Of a stretch of 52,864 bases of DNA, positions 34,207 to 43,569 are shown in pieces (the first letter of the stretch is position 1; each line of letters starts with the position of its first letter). The stretch comes from Catenaria anguillulae PL171. Its lineage: Eukaryota > Blastocladiomycota > Blastocladiomycetes > Blastocladiales > Catenariaceae. The stretch covers positions 1-52,864 of the forward strand of contig MCFL01000172.1 in NCBI GenBank assembly GCA_002102555.1, written 5' to 3'. The position numbers and the translations under genes are program-made. Below the pieces are notes generated by a model that was not told where the DNA came from, did not search any database, and was given only the letters and a program-made list of their open reading frames with translations.

Positions 34207-34835
34207 ATGTCAACCAAGGTCCAGAAGGTGATGGTCCAGCCCATCGTACGTCCCCCTTGCCACCTGGCCACCTTGAACTCATTCCGAGCTGACATCGGTT
34301 CCCACCACCCCTTGCCTTTTCCGCTTTCCCATCACAGACGGTCATCTTCAAGCACTTTCAATCGGTTCGGCAAATGCTTGCTTCTTAGGCCCTCTTGAAT
34401 CAACACGGCCCACCTAACTTGCACCACCACCCTTTGCTTAAATCCATCCCACAGAAACAACGCGTGACCATCTGGCTCTTTGACAGCCAATCCATGCGGC
34501 TAGAGGGCACCATCATTGTAACTACCCAGGCTTTACATCCCCTCCTCATCCTGTCCGATTGTTGGTCACTCACCCCAACGTTTGTCTGTCTTCAACAAAA
34601 CAACAGGGCTTTGACGAGTTCATGAACATTGTCCTGGATGATGCCCAAGAGGTGCACTACAAGAAGGGCACCAGGCAAGAGACACACCGGCGTGTGATTG
34701 GGCGGGCCATGTTGCGTGGAGAGAATATCACCGTGTATGTTTTGTTCTCCTTTACTCTATTTGTCAATCGGTTGGCCGCTGACATTTTTGCAAATGGCAT
34801 GTCCAATCAATAGGATCGAGGCAGTCCAAGCATGA
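34207..34835 (+). CDS. Small nuclear ribonucleoprotein E (SmE)
   Basis: Core Sm-ring protein of spliceosomal snRNPs. Five exons, 34207-34245, 34338-34364, 34455-34517, 34607-34734 and 34814-34835, sum to 279 nt, 92 residues, the normal length. The protein starts [13 protein letters not shown], nearly invariant in SmE. It continues [29 protein letters not shown] (Sm1), [18 protein letters not shown], then [18 protein letters not shown] (Sm2 RGxxI). The four introns (92, 90, 89 and 79 nt) exceed the coding sequence in total length. Convergent with the ELMO gene, stops 120 bp apart. Confidence 0.96.
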
Positions 34836-34954
34836 ATGCGTCTTTTTCATTTGGTGCGAGTCGGGGATATCCAGGACGTTGTTGAATGAATTTTGCCACG
34901 TCATGAACGTTTGTATGTATGTAAGTATGTAAGAAATCAACACGATGGACGTTT

Positions 34955-36275
34955 TCAATCCGCCTTCTTTTCCGCCCTCGATTTTGCCCCCTCTGCCCAA
35001 CCCTCCCCGCCCACGCCCTCCACATCCCACATGCCCACAGCCTTGTGCAAATCTACCCCACGCAACACAAGCTCCTCCTCACACTTGCGCTGCACCTTTT
35101 TAAACTCTTGCTCAAAATCCATGATGGTGAGGGGCGCATCCTGGCCCGTCCAATGCTCCACAAACCGCACCCATACCCAGCAATACACCTCATGCACTGT
35201 TTCCCTTGTGGGCGTGTACTTGTACAAGACCCATTGCAACCTGCGCGTGCGCAGCAGCGAAATGACATAGGCCGACAAGTTGATGCCCACAATGGCCATG
35301 GAAAACCACGAAATCGGGTCGTGTGACAGCTTGAGAATGTAGCTCGCAAAGTGCGCGTGATGGCGTGCAAGGTACGTCAAGTCATCCAGGCCGTACACAC
35401 CCATACCACGGAAATCCGTGGCCGGGTCGTTGCCCTGGAACCCGATTTGTGTCCAGGCCTCGGACTTTGTGTCCGTGAGCACGGGGCCCTCCGGGTGTAA
35501 AAGCGTCCACAAGTGTAAGAGCTGGCGCTCATGCGCCTTGTTTGTGCGGTCGTATTTGGTGGCCACGCGTGCGTTGATGGCGGCCACGAGCCGATGCGAT
35601 TCGTGCATGACCGACAGTGACGAGTAGAGGATTTGCGCGGCAGGCGTTGAGGCAATGGGTGTGGGTGAGGTGGCGGCGTGTGGGAAGCGTTTCTTGAGCA
35701 GAATCATGTGTGTGATTTGGTCGAGGCCGCATGAGGGCGATTCGAGTGCGCGGCGTTCAATCTATCCTTGTTGAAATTGTCAAGATGAAAGTCGTATGTA
35801 TCCAGAAGAAAACAAAAACAGAGAGGAACATATGAGCAAGTGGACGTACAGATAGCTGCTTGCTATACAAGATACTGGCATCGATTTCGGCAATACACTC
35901 TGCACTCACTGTCCCTTGACCCACCCGCTCCTGCGACGCTTCTCTTGCTTGTTTTTCCACTTCGCGCGCACAAAGCCGGTATAGCTCGCTCGTGTTTGTG
36001 GCCAGCCCGTACACAAACTTGCACATGCGCACCAGTGTCAGCAGCCAGGGGCGAGCAACAATGAATGCGCGCAAAAACGGCCGATACGGGTCGATGAGCA
36101 GCGACAGCGATGTCAAGGTTGTGGACAGCAAGGCCGCAAGCCCCAAGGCTTTGGCGCCATGCCCTTGGGGGCGGTGAGGCGGGAGCGCGGGCGTGGACAT
36201 GGTCAGGAAGGAAACGAGGGTGAGGAGGACGGTGGCCGTGAGTGTGGCGATAGAGATGACGAGGAGGGCGATCAT
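34955..36275 (-). CDS. ELMO-domain protein (ELMOD-like Arl GAP) with N-terminal membrane segments
   Basis: ELMOD proteins act as GTPase-activating proteins for Arl-family GTPases. Exons 36275-35850 and 35761-34955 sum to 1233 nt, 410 residues. The ELMO signature is plain: EAWTQIGFQGNDPATDFRG, then MGVYGLDDLTYLARHH. It includes the conserved Arg in TDFRG that is implicated in GAP activity. N-terminal to it lie two hydrophobic stretches (LLVISIATLTATVLLTLVSF; KALGLAALLSTTLTSLSLLI), suggesting membrane attachment. In the ELMO domain, FSMAIVGINLSAYVISLL is moderately hydrophobic, as in the family. The C-terminal tail is charged and ends RAEKKAD. The 88-nt intron is GTACGT...GATAG. Divergent from the DHHC gene by 505 bp. 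Confidence 0.88.
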
Positions 36276-36780
36276 GCGTGCTCCGAGTCAGAGACTTGTG
36301 TAGGTGATGGAGGGACCAGTGACAAGGTTGACTGTCCGCGTGATGCGGGTGATGATAGGTGGCAGTGGGAATCAAGGCGGCGGCGTTGCAATGCGCAGAT
36401 GTCGAATGAATGTCCGATCAGACTGGCTGCACGCAATTCATCCAGTACATGAGTAAACCGGTTGCATACAGTACTATGGTACGTGCTTGTGAGTTGAGCG
36501 AGTTTTTCGTGAGGAACGGCCGTCTCTCGAAAACTTTGCACTCAAAAGAAACGCCACGGGCCACGGGCATGGATCTCGTCGGCGGCCGCCGATCCATCCG
36601 GTGCAGAGGTACAGTGCAATTGGCAGACGCGACGCTTAAATGATGATGACATTTTTCTGATGGTAAACACTTAAACAACTCATGGACGCTCGACTCGCCT
36701 TGGGCCCTTGGCTGCGCTGCAACAATAAGTACTCTCCGCAATAAGGCAAGTGCAAGACCACGATCACCACCAGGATCAAG
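36276..36780. promoter_or_regulatory. Divergent promoter region, ELMO gene / DHHC gene
   Basis: 505 bp between opposite-strand starts. No supported coding frame and no recognisable motif. Confidence 0.4.
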
Positions 36781-38136
36781 ATGCCCGACTGCAACATTGT
36801 CCTCGTCATTTTCGTCGTCTTTCTCATCACCTACATCCCTGCATCACTCCACCTCGTTGTGCTGCCCGACTACCTGCCGCTCACCTCGTCGTCGCACTGG
36901 GCAACATGGCTCTACTACGCGGCCTTTGACGCCTCGGTCCTGCTCATCTGGATCAACTACTACCTGTCTGTGCGCGCACCCGCCGGCTTTGTCCCCTCCT
37001 CCTACACCCCACCCACCACCCTCGCCCCCGACACGTTGCTGGAAATCAAGCAAACCACGGCCAAACCGCGGTACTGCCGATCGTGCTCCACCTACAAACC
37101 TCCGAGGTCGCACCACTGCTCCACATGCAACCGGTGCGTGCTCAAGATGGACCACCACTGTCCCTGGACAAACAACTGCATTGGGTACTACAATCAAGCA
37201 CATTTCGTCCGCTTCTTGCTGTACGTGACTCTGGCCACGTCGCTTTGCAACTCCATGTGCTTTGCCTACTTGTATCATCTCGTGTACGCGCCCGCGTACC
37301 CAATGTGGTACTATAACGATCAAGTCTTTATCCGACTCGTCGCCACGTGCATCACGCTGGTACTTTCTGGGCCCGTGTGGCTCATGGTGGGCGGACTCAG
37401 CTGCTACCACATCTACTATGTGTCGACCAATTGCACCACGATCGAGTCCATGGAAAAGGATCGCAAGGCGCTTGTGCGCCGGCACGATGGCCGCGTGGGA
37501 TCCGTGGTCAACCCGTACCGTTTGGGCGTGTGGGCAAACTGGGCGTGCGTGTTTGGCGAAGCATCGCCCGTGTGGATGTGGTTCTTGTGGAGCACGCCGC
37601 ACGGGGACGGGTTGACTTGGAAGGTGAATGAGCAGGCAGAGTGGGAGTATGTGAATGCAGAACCGGATTCGCACACGCAGCCGGTGCAAGATAAGATGCA
37701 GGCGCATGTGCGCAGGGATAGCGACGACGGGTATGTTGTGGACATGCAACGCCATCCTTACGGCGGGTATTACAAGTACATTGAGCAGCGGGAGCAAGAG
37801 GCAAGAAAAGAGTTGGATGTGGTGGTGGTCAACCGGCGGCGCAACGATGACGGTGCGCATGCCAGGGACGACGAGGTCTGGTCCGACATGTCCGACTCGG
37901 ATCGGTCGCATTCGGGGAGCTCTTCAGAATCGCCGTCGTCCTCTGAGGATGAAGACGACGACGAGGACAATGTGCCCCTGTTTCAAGCATCCATTGCACG
38001 GCGGCTGAGTGCAAACGAGGCGGCGTCGGGGGCAAGTCGGGGAGGAATGGGCCGAGGCAAAGATCAGCGGCAGCCCGGAAGAAGTCGAGTAAGGCGGGGC
38101 CGGGGTGGTGGTGGCGGGACGAAGAAGAATGTTTGA
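36781..38136 (+). CDS. DHHC-type protein S-palmitoyltransferase (Pfa4-like)
   Basis: Integral membrane enzyme that attaches palmitate to cysteine on target proteins. Single-exon frame of 451 codons. Two membrane spans lie near residues 5-28 and 42-62. The cysteine-rich domain spans about 96-146 (KPRYCRSCSTYKPPRSHHCS, then TCNRCVLKMDHHCPWTNNCI), with the catalytic DHHC at 124-127. Two more spans follow (HFVRFLLYVTLATSLCNSMC; VATCITLVLSGPVWLMVGGL) and then a TTxE motif (NCTTIESM). A long hydrophilic tail contains an acidic Ser run (SSEDEDDDEDN, near 395) and a basic Gly/Arg end. Topology and motif order fit the Pfa4/ZDHHC6 type, though the subgroup is inferred. Confidence 0.94.
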   Translation: MPDCNIVLVIFVVFLITYIPASLHLVVLPDYLPLTSSSHWATWLYYAAFDASVLLIWINYYLSVRAPAGFVPSSYTPPTTLAPDTLLEIKQTTAKPRYCRSCSTYKPPRSHHCSTCNRCVLKMDHHCPWTNNCIGYYNQAHFVRFLLYVTLATSLCNSMCFAYLYHLVYAPAYPMWYYNDQVFIRLVATCITLVLSGPVWLMVGGLSCYHIYYVSTNCTTIESMEKDRKALVRRHDGRVGSVVNPYRLGVWANWACVFGEASPVWMWFLWSTPHGDGLTWKVNEQAEWEYVNAEPDSHTQPVQDKMQAHVRRDSDDGYVVDMQRHPYGGYYKYIEQREQEARKELDVVVVNRRRNDDGAHARDDEVWSDMSDSDRSHSGSSSESPSSSEDEDDDEDNVPLFQASIARRLSANEAASGASRGGMGRGKDQRQPGRSRVRRGRGGGGGTKKNV

Positions 38137-38645
38137 CTGGACCACTCATAAACAGAAACTCACCGAAAGATACAGATATACTTATACCTATCACTTGCAC
38201 TCATGTATGCTCCATTTTCATTCTGTGCAATGCATTCCTTGTCCATGAACCGTTCAGATTCCATGCCAGTTCGCCATGGCCGGCCTCCGTACCGGCCGAG
38301 GGTGTCGTACATAGTGAGCGTGATTTGATTGACGGTGGCGGCGGCACTCAACCCCCATCTGCACCACAAATGACATTGGCGTCGACTTGATCACATTGGC
38401 AGAGGCCGGAACGTCATCTGCTGAAGTCTCGCTTACCTCTACCATACCGTCCTTGGCCGGGCGCAAGTTTCCATTCTGCCCGCACCGTGATCTCTTGTCC
38501 ATCCAGCAGCCGAGCTCCCTGCTTCGGGAAGTCGTTTTTACTGGTCGCTAATGCCCTAAAGAATGTCTATCGTGCATTGTTAGAATTCGATCCTGTCCAT
38601 CATCCTCGGTTTCAGTCAAGCGGAGCATACCATCTCGTTTGCAAA
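38137..38645. other. Intergenic, no gene seen
   Basis: Same-strand gap between the DHHC stop and the TMEM208 start. Open frames exist on both strands, but none with a start, codon bias or recognisable motif. Confidence 0.45.
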
Positions 38646-39213
38646 ATGGTACATACTTGGCTACCACCTATGGTCACCTCAACCCAAGTCGACTGATGTT
38701 TCTCTACCCTCCCATTCAACAGGCCAATTCCTCCACCAAAAAGATCGCTGCCGCCAACTCCTCGTTCCTGACGTTGCTGCTTCGCGCCATGGCCGCAGTC
38801 AACACACTGACCATTGCCGTGCTGTTCTTGTATTTCCGGTACCCGGCCTTCGGGTGGGTCTGGCTCCCTTACTACCTGTCCATGGCGGCGTCGCTCGCTC
38901 TGTACCGCACGCTAGCCAACATGGGTGCGGTGACCAAGGGCGAAGGCGGGCGGGTGACGGGCGTGGCGGCGGATTTGGGCGGGCCGGGATTGCATCAGTA
39001 TGTGTTTGATGCGTTTGCCGTGGTGGTGACGGCCCAGGTTGGGTCGCTGGTGAGTAGCTGGGGATGGTACTTGTTGGCAATTGTACGTTGGCAGAGTCGA
39101 GGTTTCCTTGAGCGAATTCTTTCAGTTGTTGACTTTGCTTGATGTACATAATGCAGATTCCCGCATACGCCGTGTTTCGCATCGGCAAGTTGGCCAAGGG
39201 CTTCTTCTTCTAA
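38646..39213 (+). CDS. TMEM208/SND2-like ER membrane protein
   Basis: Small ER protein of the SRP-independent (SND) targeting route. Exons 38646-38648, 38723-39082 and 39157-39213 sum to 420 nt, 139 residues. Exon 1 is the ATG alone. Its intron (GTACAT...AACAG) joins it to GCC AAT, giving MANSSTKKIAAANSSFLTLL, close to the start of this family. Three to four hydrophobic segments follow (NTLTIAVLFLYFRYPAFGWV; WLPYYLSMAASLALYRTLA; FAVVVTAQVGSLVSSWGWYL), and the protein ends IGKLAKGFFF. The basic C-terminal tail of animal TMEM208 is shorter here. The stop is 43 bp from the convergent NadR-like stop. Confidence 0.85.
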
Positions 39214-39255
39214 TGATTCACAAACGTGTGCATATTGGAATATACTACAAGCCAT

Positions 39256-40440
39256 TTACTCCTTGTTGCCTCCTTGCCAGCCGAGCCGCTCACACACACT
39301 CATGACAATCTTTTTCGCTTGCTCCTCCCTCGCTTCAAACCCCTCACCATCCAGCACATGATACTCACACCCCCTGCCCCTCAATTCGCCGATAAACCGC
39401 TCGTGCATCCACTCCCTAATATGCTCGCCATCCCTCGTCCCATCCTGAACAAACGGCACCTTGCTCACGTCCGGAATCAGGTAAATGGTCGAGTTCCGCT
39501 GCGCATTGGCATGCGCGACAACCAAATTGAGCGTCTGCACGGCCGCCAATGTCTCTTGCGCCGGAGAAGCCGGCGGCAACAGCATGTACCGGTCATGCCA
39601 AATCACGGTCGCCAATGCATCCGTATCGCAAACGAGCACGGGCACACGGCCGTGGACATTGCCATGCTCGCTTGCAAGCGTGAGCGCCGCGGCCTCCTCT
39701 GCATCTGCCTGAGCACGTGCAATGGCAACAAAGTCGCCCGAGTGCCAGTCGGCAGTGGCCGCTTGGCCGTCCACCATTGGCTGGCCACTTGCTTGCAGCT
39801 TGTCTTCGGTCACTTGCCTGCCGACCTCGGGCACCCAAACGGTATTGAATGCTTGCGCAAGCTTGGCCGCCAGCGTACTCTTGCCGGTTGATTCCGCGCC
39901 AACCAGCACAATTCTTGGGACGTAAAACGCACGCACACACGCAGATACCAACCCGCTATCCAGGCTCAGCGGTCGCGTCCGGACCAATGTGCCAGACACT
40001 GGGTATGCCACCCTGGGCCGATCCACACAATGATGCACAACCTGAATCCCCGACATTTCCGATAAATACTGAGTGTAGGGCGCGCCGTACGCCTCGGACG
40101 TAAACACGGCCGCGAGCGGCACGTCATCGTGCTTGATCCAATCGAGCGTCAGTTGTGCCCACAGCCTCGAGTCGTCTTGGTCGTACTTGTCCTCAACAAG
40201 CATCAGCCGCACACGCCCCGAAATTAGCTCGTGTGCAAGCAGGGACGACAGCCAGGCGTGGCGGATCGGGCCATTGGGGTGTTCGCCTGGGCGGTGACAC
40301 AGGATCAGCGTGAGGTGGTCTGAGGCGGACGCCGACGTGTGTGCGAGGGCAGTGCGAATCAGGTGCAGGTGGCCGGCGTGCGGCGGGTACAGTTTGCCGA
40401 TGACGAGCGTGTGGGCGTATTGGGGCGTGGAGGCGGACAT
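39256..40440 (-). CDS. NadR-like bifunctional NMN adenylyltransferase / ribosylnicotinamide kinase
   Basis: Predicted two-domain enzyme of NAD salvage: an N-terminal nucleotidyltransferase (NMN + ATP to NAD) and a C-terminal P-loop kinase (nicotinamide riboside to NMN). Single exon, 394 codons. The nucleotidyltransferase motif GKLYPPHAGHLHLIRTAL is at residues 15-32. The second active-site block is PVSGTLVRTRP. The kinase Walker A, LVGAESTGKSTLAAKLAQAF, begins near residue 178, followed by VPEVGRQVTEDK and VLVCDTDALATVIWHDRY. The helix-turn-helix repressor domain of enterobacterial NadR is absent. This domain pair is best known from bacteria, so gene transfer is possible. However, codon use and GC resemble the neighbours, so any transfer is old. 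Confidence 0.88.
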   Translation of the reverse strand: MSASTPQYAHTLVIGKLYPPHAGHLHLIRTALAHTSASASDHLTLILCHRPGEHPNGPIRHAWLSSLLAHELISGRVRLMLVEDKYDQDDSRLWAQLTLDWIKHDDVPLAAVFTSEAYGAPYTQYLSEMSGIQVVHHCVDRPRVAYPVSGTLVRTRPLSLDSGLVSACVRAFYVPRIVLVGAESTGKSTLAAKLAQAFNTVWVPEVGRQVTEDKLQASGQPMVDGQAATADWHSGDFVAIARAQADAEEAAALTLASEHGNVHGRVPVLVCDTDALATVIWHDRYMLLPPASPAQETLAAVQTLNLVVAHANAQRNSTIYLIPDVSKVPFVQDGTRDGEHIREWMHERFIGELRGRGCEYHVLDGEGFEAREEQAKKIVMSVCERLGWQGGNKE

Positions 40441-40900
40441 GGTGGCGGATCAAACGAGGTACTGTTGCATTGAGGGTGAAAGAACGCCAAGTCGGACTGA
40501 TCCGATGCAGGGCGAGAGAGAGTTTCGAACGCACGATGAAAGGCGGTTGGTCTTGATGTGGGCACTGAGGGACGGTCGAAATGACGTGGACAGGGAGCGT
40601 GGCGCAGATATCGATGACGCGACACGGCATTTCGAAGACATATTTGAATTGGAAATGCGCTGTTGCATCATACTTGAGCGGTACGAATGGAAATGCTGGG
40701 CACAGGGGTAGCGAGCGGCGGCATGATATGCTGTTGATTCAATGAGCTCGCACCTGACCGCAATTGAGGCCTGGGCTGGCAATGTGCGTGGGTTTCCGGT
40801 CTCGGAAGTTGTGGACGATGGCGTTGTCTCACATGCTCTTATACTACGTGAGACATATCGCCGTTCGCATTGCCGACAACGCTTCATTGATAAAGCATAT
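40441..40900. other. Intergenic between NadR-like gene and the membrane-protein array
   Basis: No supported coding frame. Contains the NadR-like promoter and the 3' flank of array copy 1. Confidence 0.45.
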
Positions 40901-42976
40901 TCATAAATTGACCATGTACCCAAACGCAGAATTCAGAACCATCGCGCCAATCACCATCCCCGGCGACGGTGCGTCCCACACACTCACCTGCATCCATTGC
41001 CGCGCCGTCTTGTTTGCTGCACTCTGTCTTCCCGACTGATTGCGCCCTTTCCATGTCACAATACCGATGGCGCCAATGACGCCAACCATTGACCCGGCAC
41101 TCACGGCGAGCAGCGCAATCAGCTTGCGCATGGCTCTTGCATGTGTCACGCCTGGCTCCCGTTCCGGCAATAGGCAATGAAGCAAGAGTCCTGTGAGCCC
41201 GACGCAAAAGCTGATGATGCGGGTGGAAATGGAGTGCACGAGACGAATGTCTTGAGCCGAAATGGGCGGCGGGCTGCTTTTGGATGGTGCGGTGGGCGAC
41301 GGCGGGCGAGCGGCCATGGTTTGAGCTTGTGGTGGCGGAGATGAGGACGGCAGGGATGGCGGTGAGGACAAAGTGAGAATGGTGACCGATGATGGGCTTT
41401 TCGAGAGCATGGGAGCAGCGGTTAACACTGTATGCTGCTGAACTCTGGATCGATTGGATTGACTGTTGGTGAGTGTGCGGCCAAGTGGTTTGAGGGATGC
41501 CTGTCGCTGCTGACGCTGCCGGACCGATTCTGCAACCATGGCAGGCACAGGAGAGGAGCTAATGGGAGGCGGCTTCCCCTTGTGCAGTCGATGAATCAAA
41601 TCTTCGGCAAGGCCAGAGTCGCGAATGCATGCAATGAGAGCGTTGGTGATACAAAAGAGCAGAATCGAGTCAAACGCCAACGTGTCAGGAATGGCGTTGA
41701 GCGTGACAGACATGACGACAGTGTCTTCCAAAAGCTATCTTTGCATACTGTACCGGTCAGTGATATGGACGCTCATGGAGGTGGCAAGCACAACCCGGTG
41801 AACGTACGCGAGCGGGATACGCAAGCCACATGGCCAAAGTGGTGGGAAACAAAGATCTTGCAAGCATTTCGGTCAGGACCACAAGCGACCCTATGACGCC
41901 TCGAGCGAGTGTGGTCGAAATGACATTGTAAGTTGCAAGAGAAAACGACGAAGACGAAGCTGTTCCAAAGGTTTGGCCCAGGTCGGCTATGGACGGTCCG
42001 ATCGCGCCATAGGAAAACATGACTAGCTCACAACGCAACTGGTGGTCATTCCATCGGCCCGCGCGATTAAAAACATAATAAATGACATCATGGGCGTACA
42101 TGCGAGAAAACTGTGCAGTACATCCAACGGACTCACCGATTCTGACATATCGGTCCCATTGACCCAAACCTGCACCAACTTGACTGTCAATATCACGATA
42201 CATATCATTAGGCATCCAAGTAGCACGGCCGATGACCAAGGCAGGCGATATAGCATCCCAACCCAACCCAGCATCCCAATGTTGATGGACACCCAAACGA
42301 CTCCCAAGCGAACGTGCCCGCGTCGGCGGCGATAAGCCCAGAAGCGGGCAATGAATCCAGGAAAGATGACACATCCGTAGATATAGTGAACACTGGCCAT
42401 AAAGTTGGATACAGACAGCGGATGTGGAAAGAAGGCCAGGTCGAGATGGCTGATAGAGGTGATGGTCAAGTTGCGCGTGGTGGCCAAGGTCGACATAACA
42501 TCGAGGAAGAAGAGAATTGGCAAGATAGCGTATGTGATGTGCCACACATGAATCAGGTCAGTGGATGGCCGCAGCTGCCAGAGAATGGTCGTTGATGACG
42601 ACGGTCCTTGTGCTTTGCAATCATGGTTGTTGGTCAAGAGCATTTGCCCATCGGATTTTCGCTTTGGCGACGTAAGCATGAGCTCATAGGACACATGACA
42701 AGCGACAGACCAGAATACGAGCCGATACAAGGCGCCAGCAATATAGGAAACGCCAGGAGTGATGCTCGGAAACGCTGACGGTGTGGGCGCATTCAGAAAG
42801 GCACGCGCCCATTGGACTGCTTGAAAGTATACGCATGAGATACATCCGACAATGCACAATAAGCAGGTGCTTGAAATGAACGGTTGCGATAACAGACACA
42901 TGGTGCCCGAAAAATGCCATGGATTGACTGGGAAACTGGACCTAGGCTTGGCTGGCTTAAATCTGGACGTGCACAT
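40901..42976 (-). CDS. Polytopic membrane protein, array copy 1 (intact); family unassigned
   Basis: I do not recognise this family. Exons 42976-42137, 42026-41808 and 41734-40901 sum to 1893 nt, 630 residues, all in frame. Introns are 110 nt (GTGAGT...GTGAG, so the last base pair is AG) and 73 nt (GTACGT...GATAG). About ten to twelve hydrophobic segments are visible: roughly six in exon 1, one or two in exon 2, and four in exon 3. A Ser/Pro-rich hydrophilic loop of about 120 residues follows KGKPPPISSS. Conserved blocks shared with the other copies are TDMSESV, MFSYGAIGPSIADLGQ, YNVISTTLARGVIGSLVVL, MSVTLNAIPDTLAFDSILL, ALIACIRDSGLAEDLIHRL, PEREPGVT and VWDAPSPGMVIGAMVLN. No signal peptide is evident. 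MCLLSQPF at about 42901 is an alternative start. A transporter or receptor role is possible but nothing shown here proves it. Confidence 0.8.
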
Positions 42977-43569
42977 TCCCAGAGCAGATCTTCCAATTCG
43001 GCAGCTATGGAATACGGATTCTCTCTTTCAGTGACCTTTCCTTGCTGGCAAATGTCCGCATCTGCCCTAGTACATCGGAGTTGCCGCGATCGAGTGTTGA
43101 CGCGTCGGCGACAGATGTGTCTTCGTCACACTTTACAGCGTGGTCACTTGCCCGAAACCCTGGCGACCCGCCCGATGGGTGCGTGATACCTCGACATCCG
43201 GACTGGTACAATGTCGGGATAGAATACTCTCGGGTTTGGATTTGGCTTTTGTCTTCGGCAGGTGGTAGACGAGGGTATTTGCCGGTTGTGGATGATGAGG
43301 TGGCTGCACACATTTGCCCCGCATGCACTTGTTCTCCCGTGCTACGGCCCTGCTGCCGAAAAAAAAAAAATAGTTTTCAGACTGGTGAATCAGTTTTACG
43401 ATGGAAAATGTCATCCCGAATTACGTAGTGTCATGTCTTTTTGCAAAGACATGGGATGCGGGCCGCCCTCACAGCGTTATTCCCGACTGAAGCCAGTTCT
43501 CTTTCTCTTGTCTTCAGTTAGGGTGCCAAGAAGAATGCACTGCCTCATCATTCTACCTTAATGTTTCAT
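42977..43569. other. Spacer between array copies 1 and 2
   Basis: 593 bp with no family similarity that I can see. Contains an A-run (about 43361-43371). It must hold the copy 1 promoter. Confidence 0.45.

Noticed and set aside
36844-37911. Minus-strand open frame of 355 codons
   Set aside because: Antisense shadow of the DHHC transferase, His/Val/Arg-rich, no family features.
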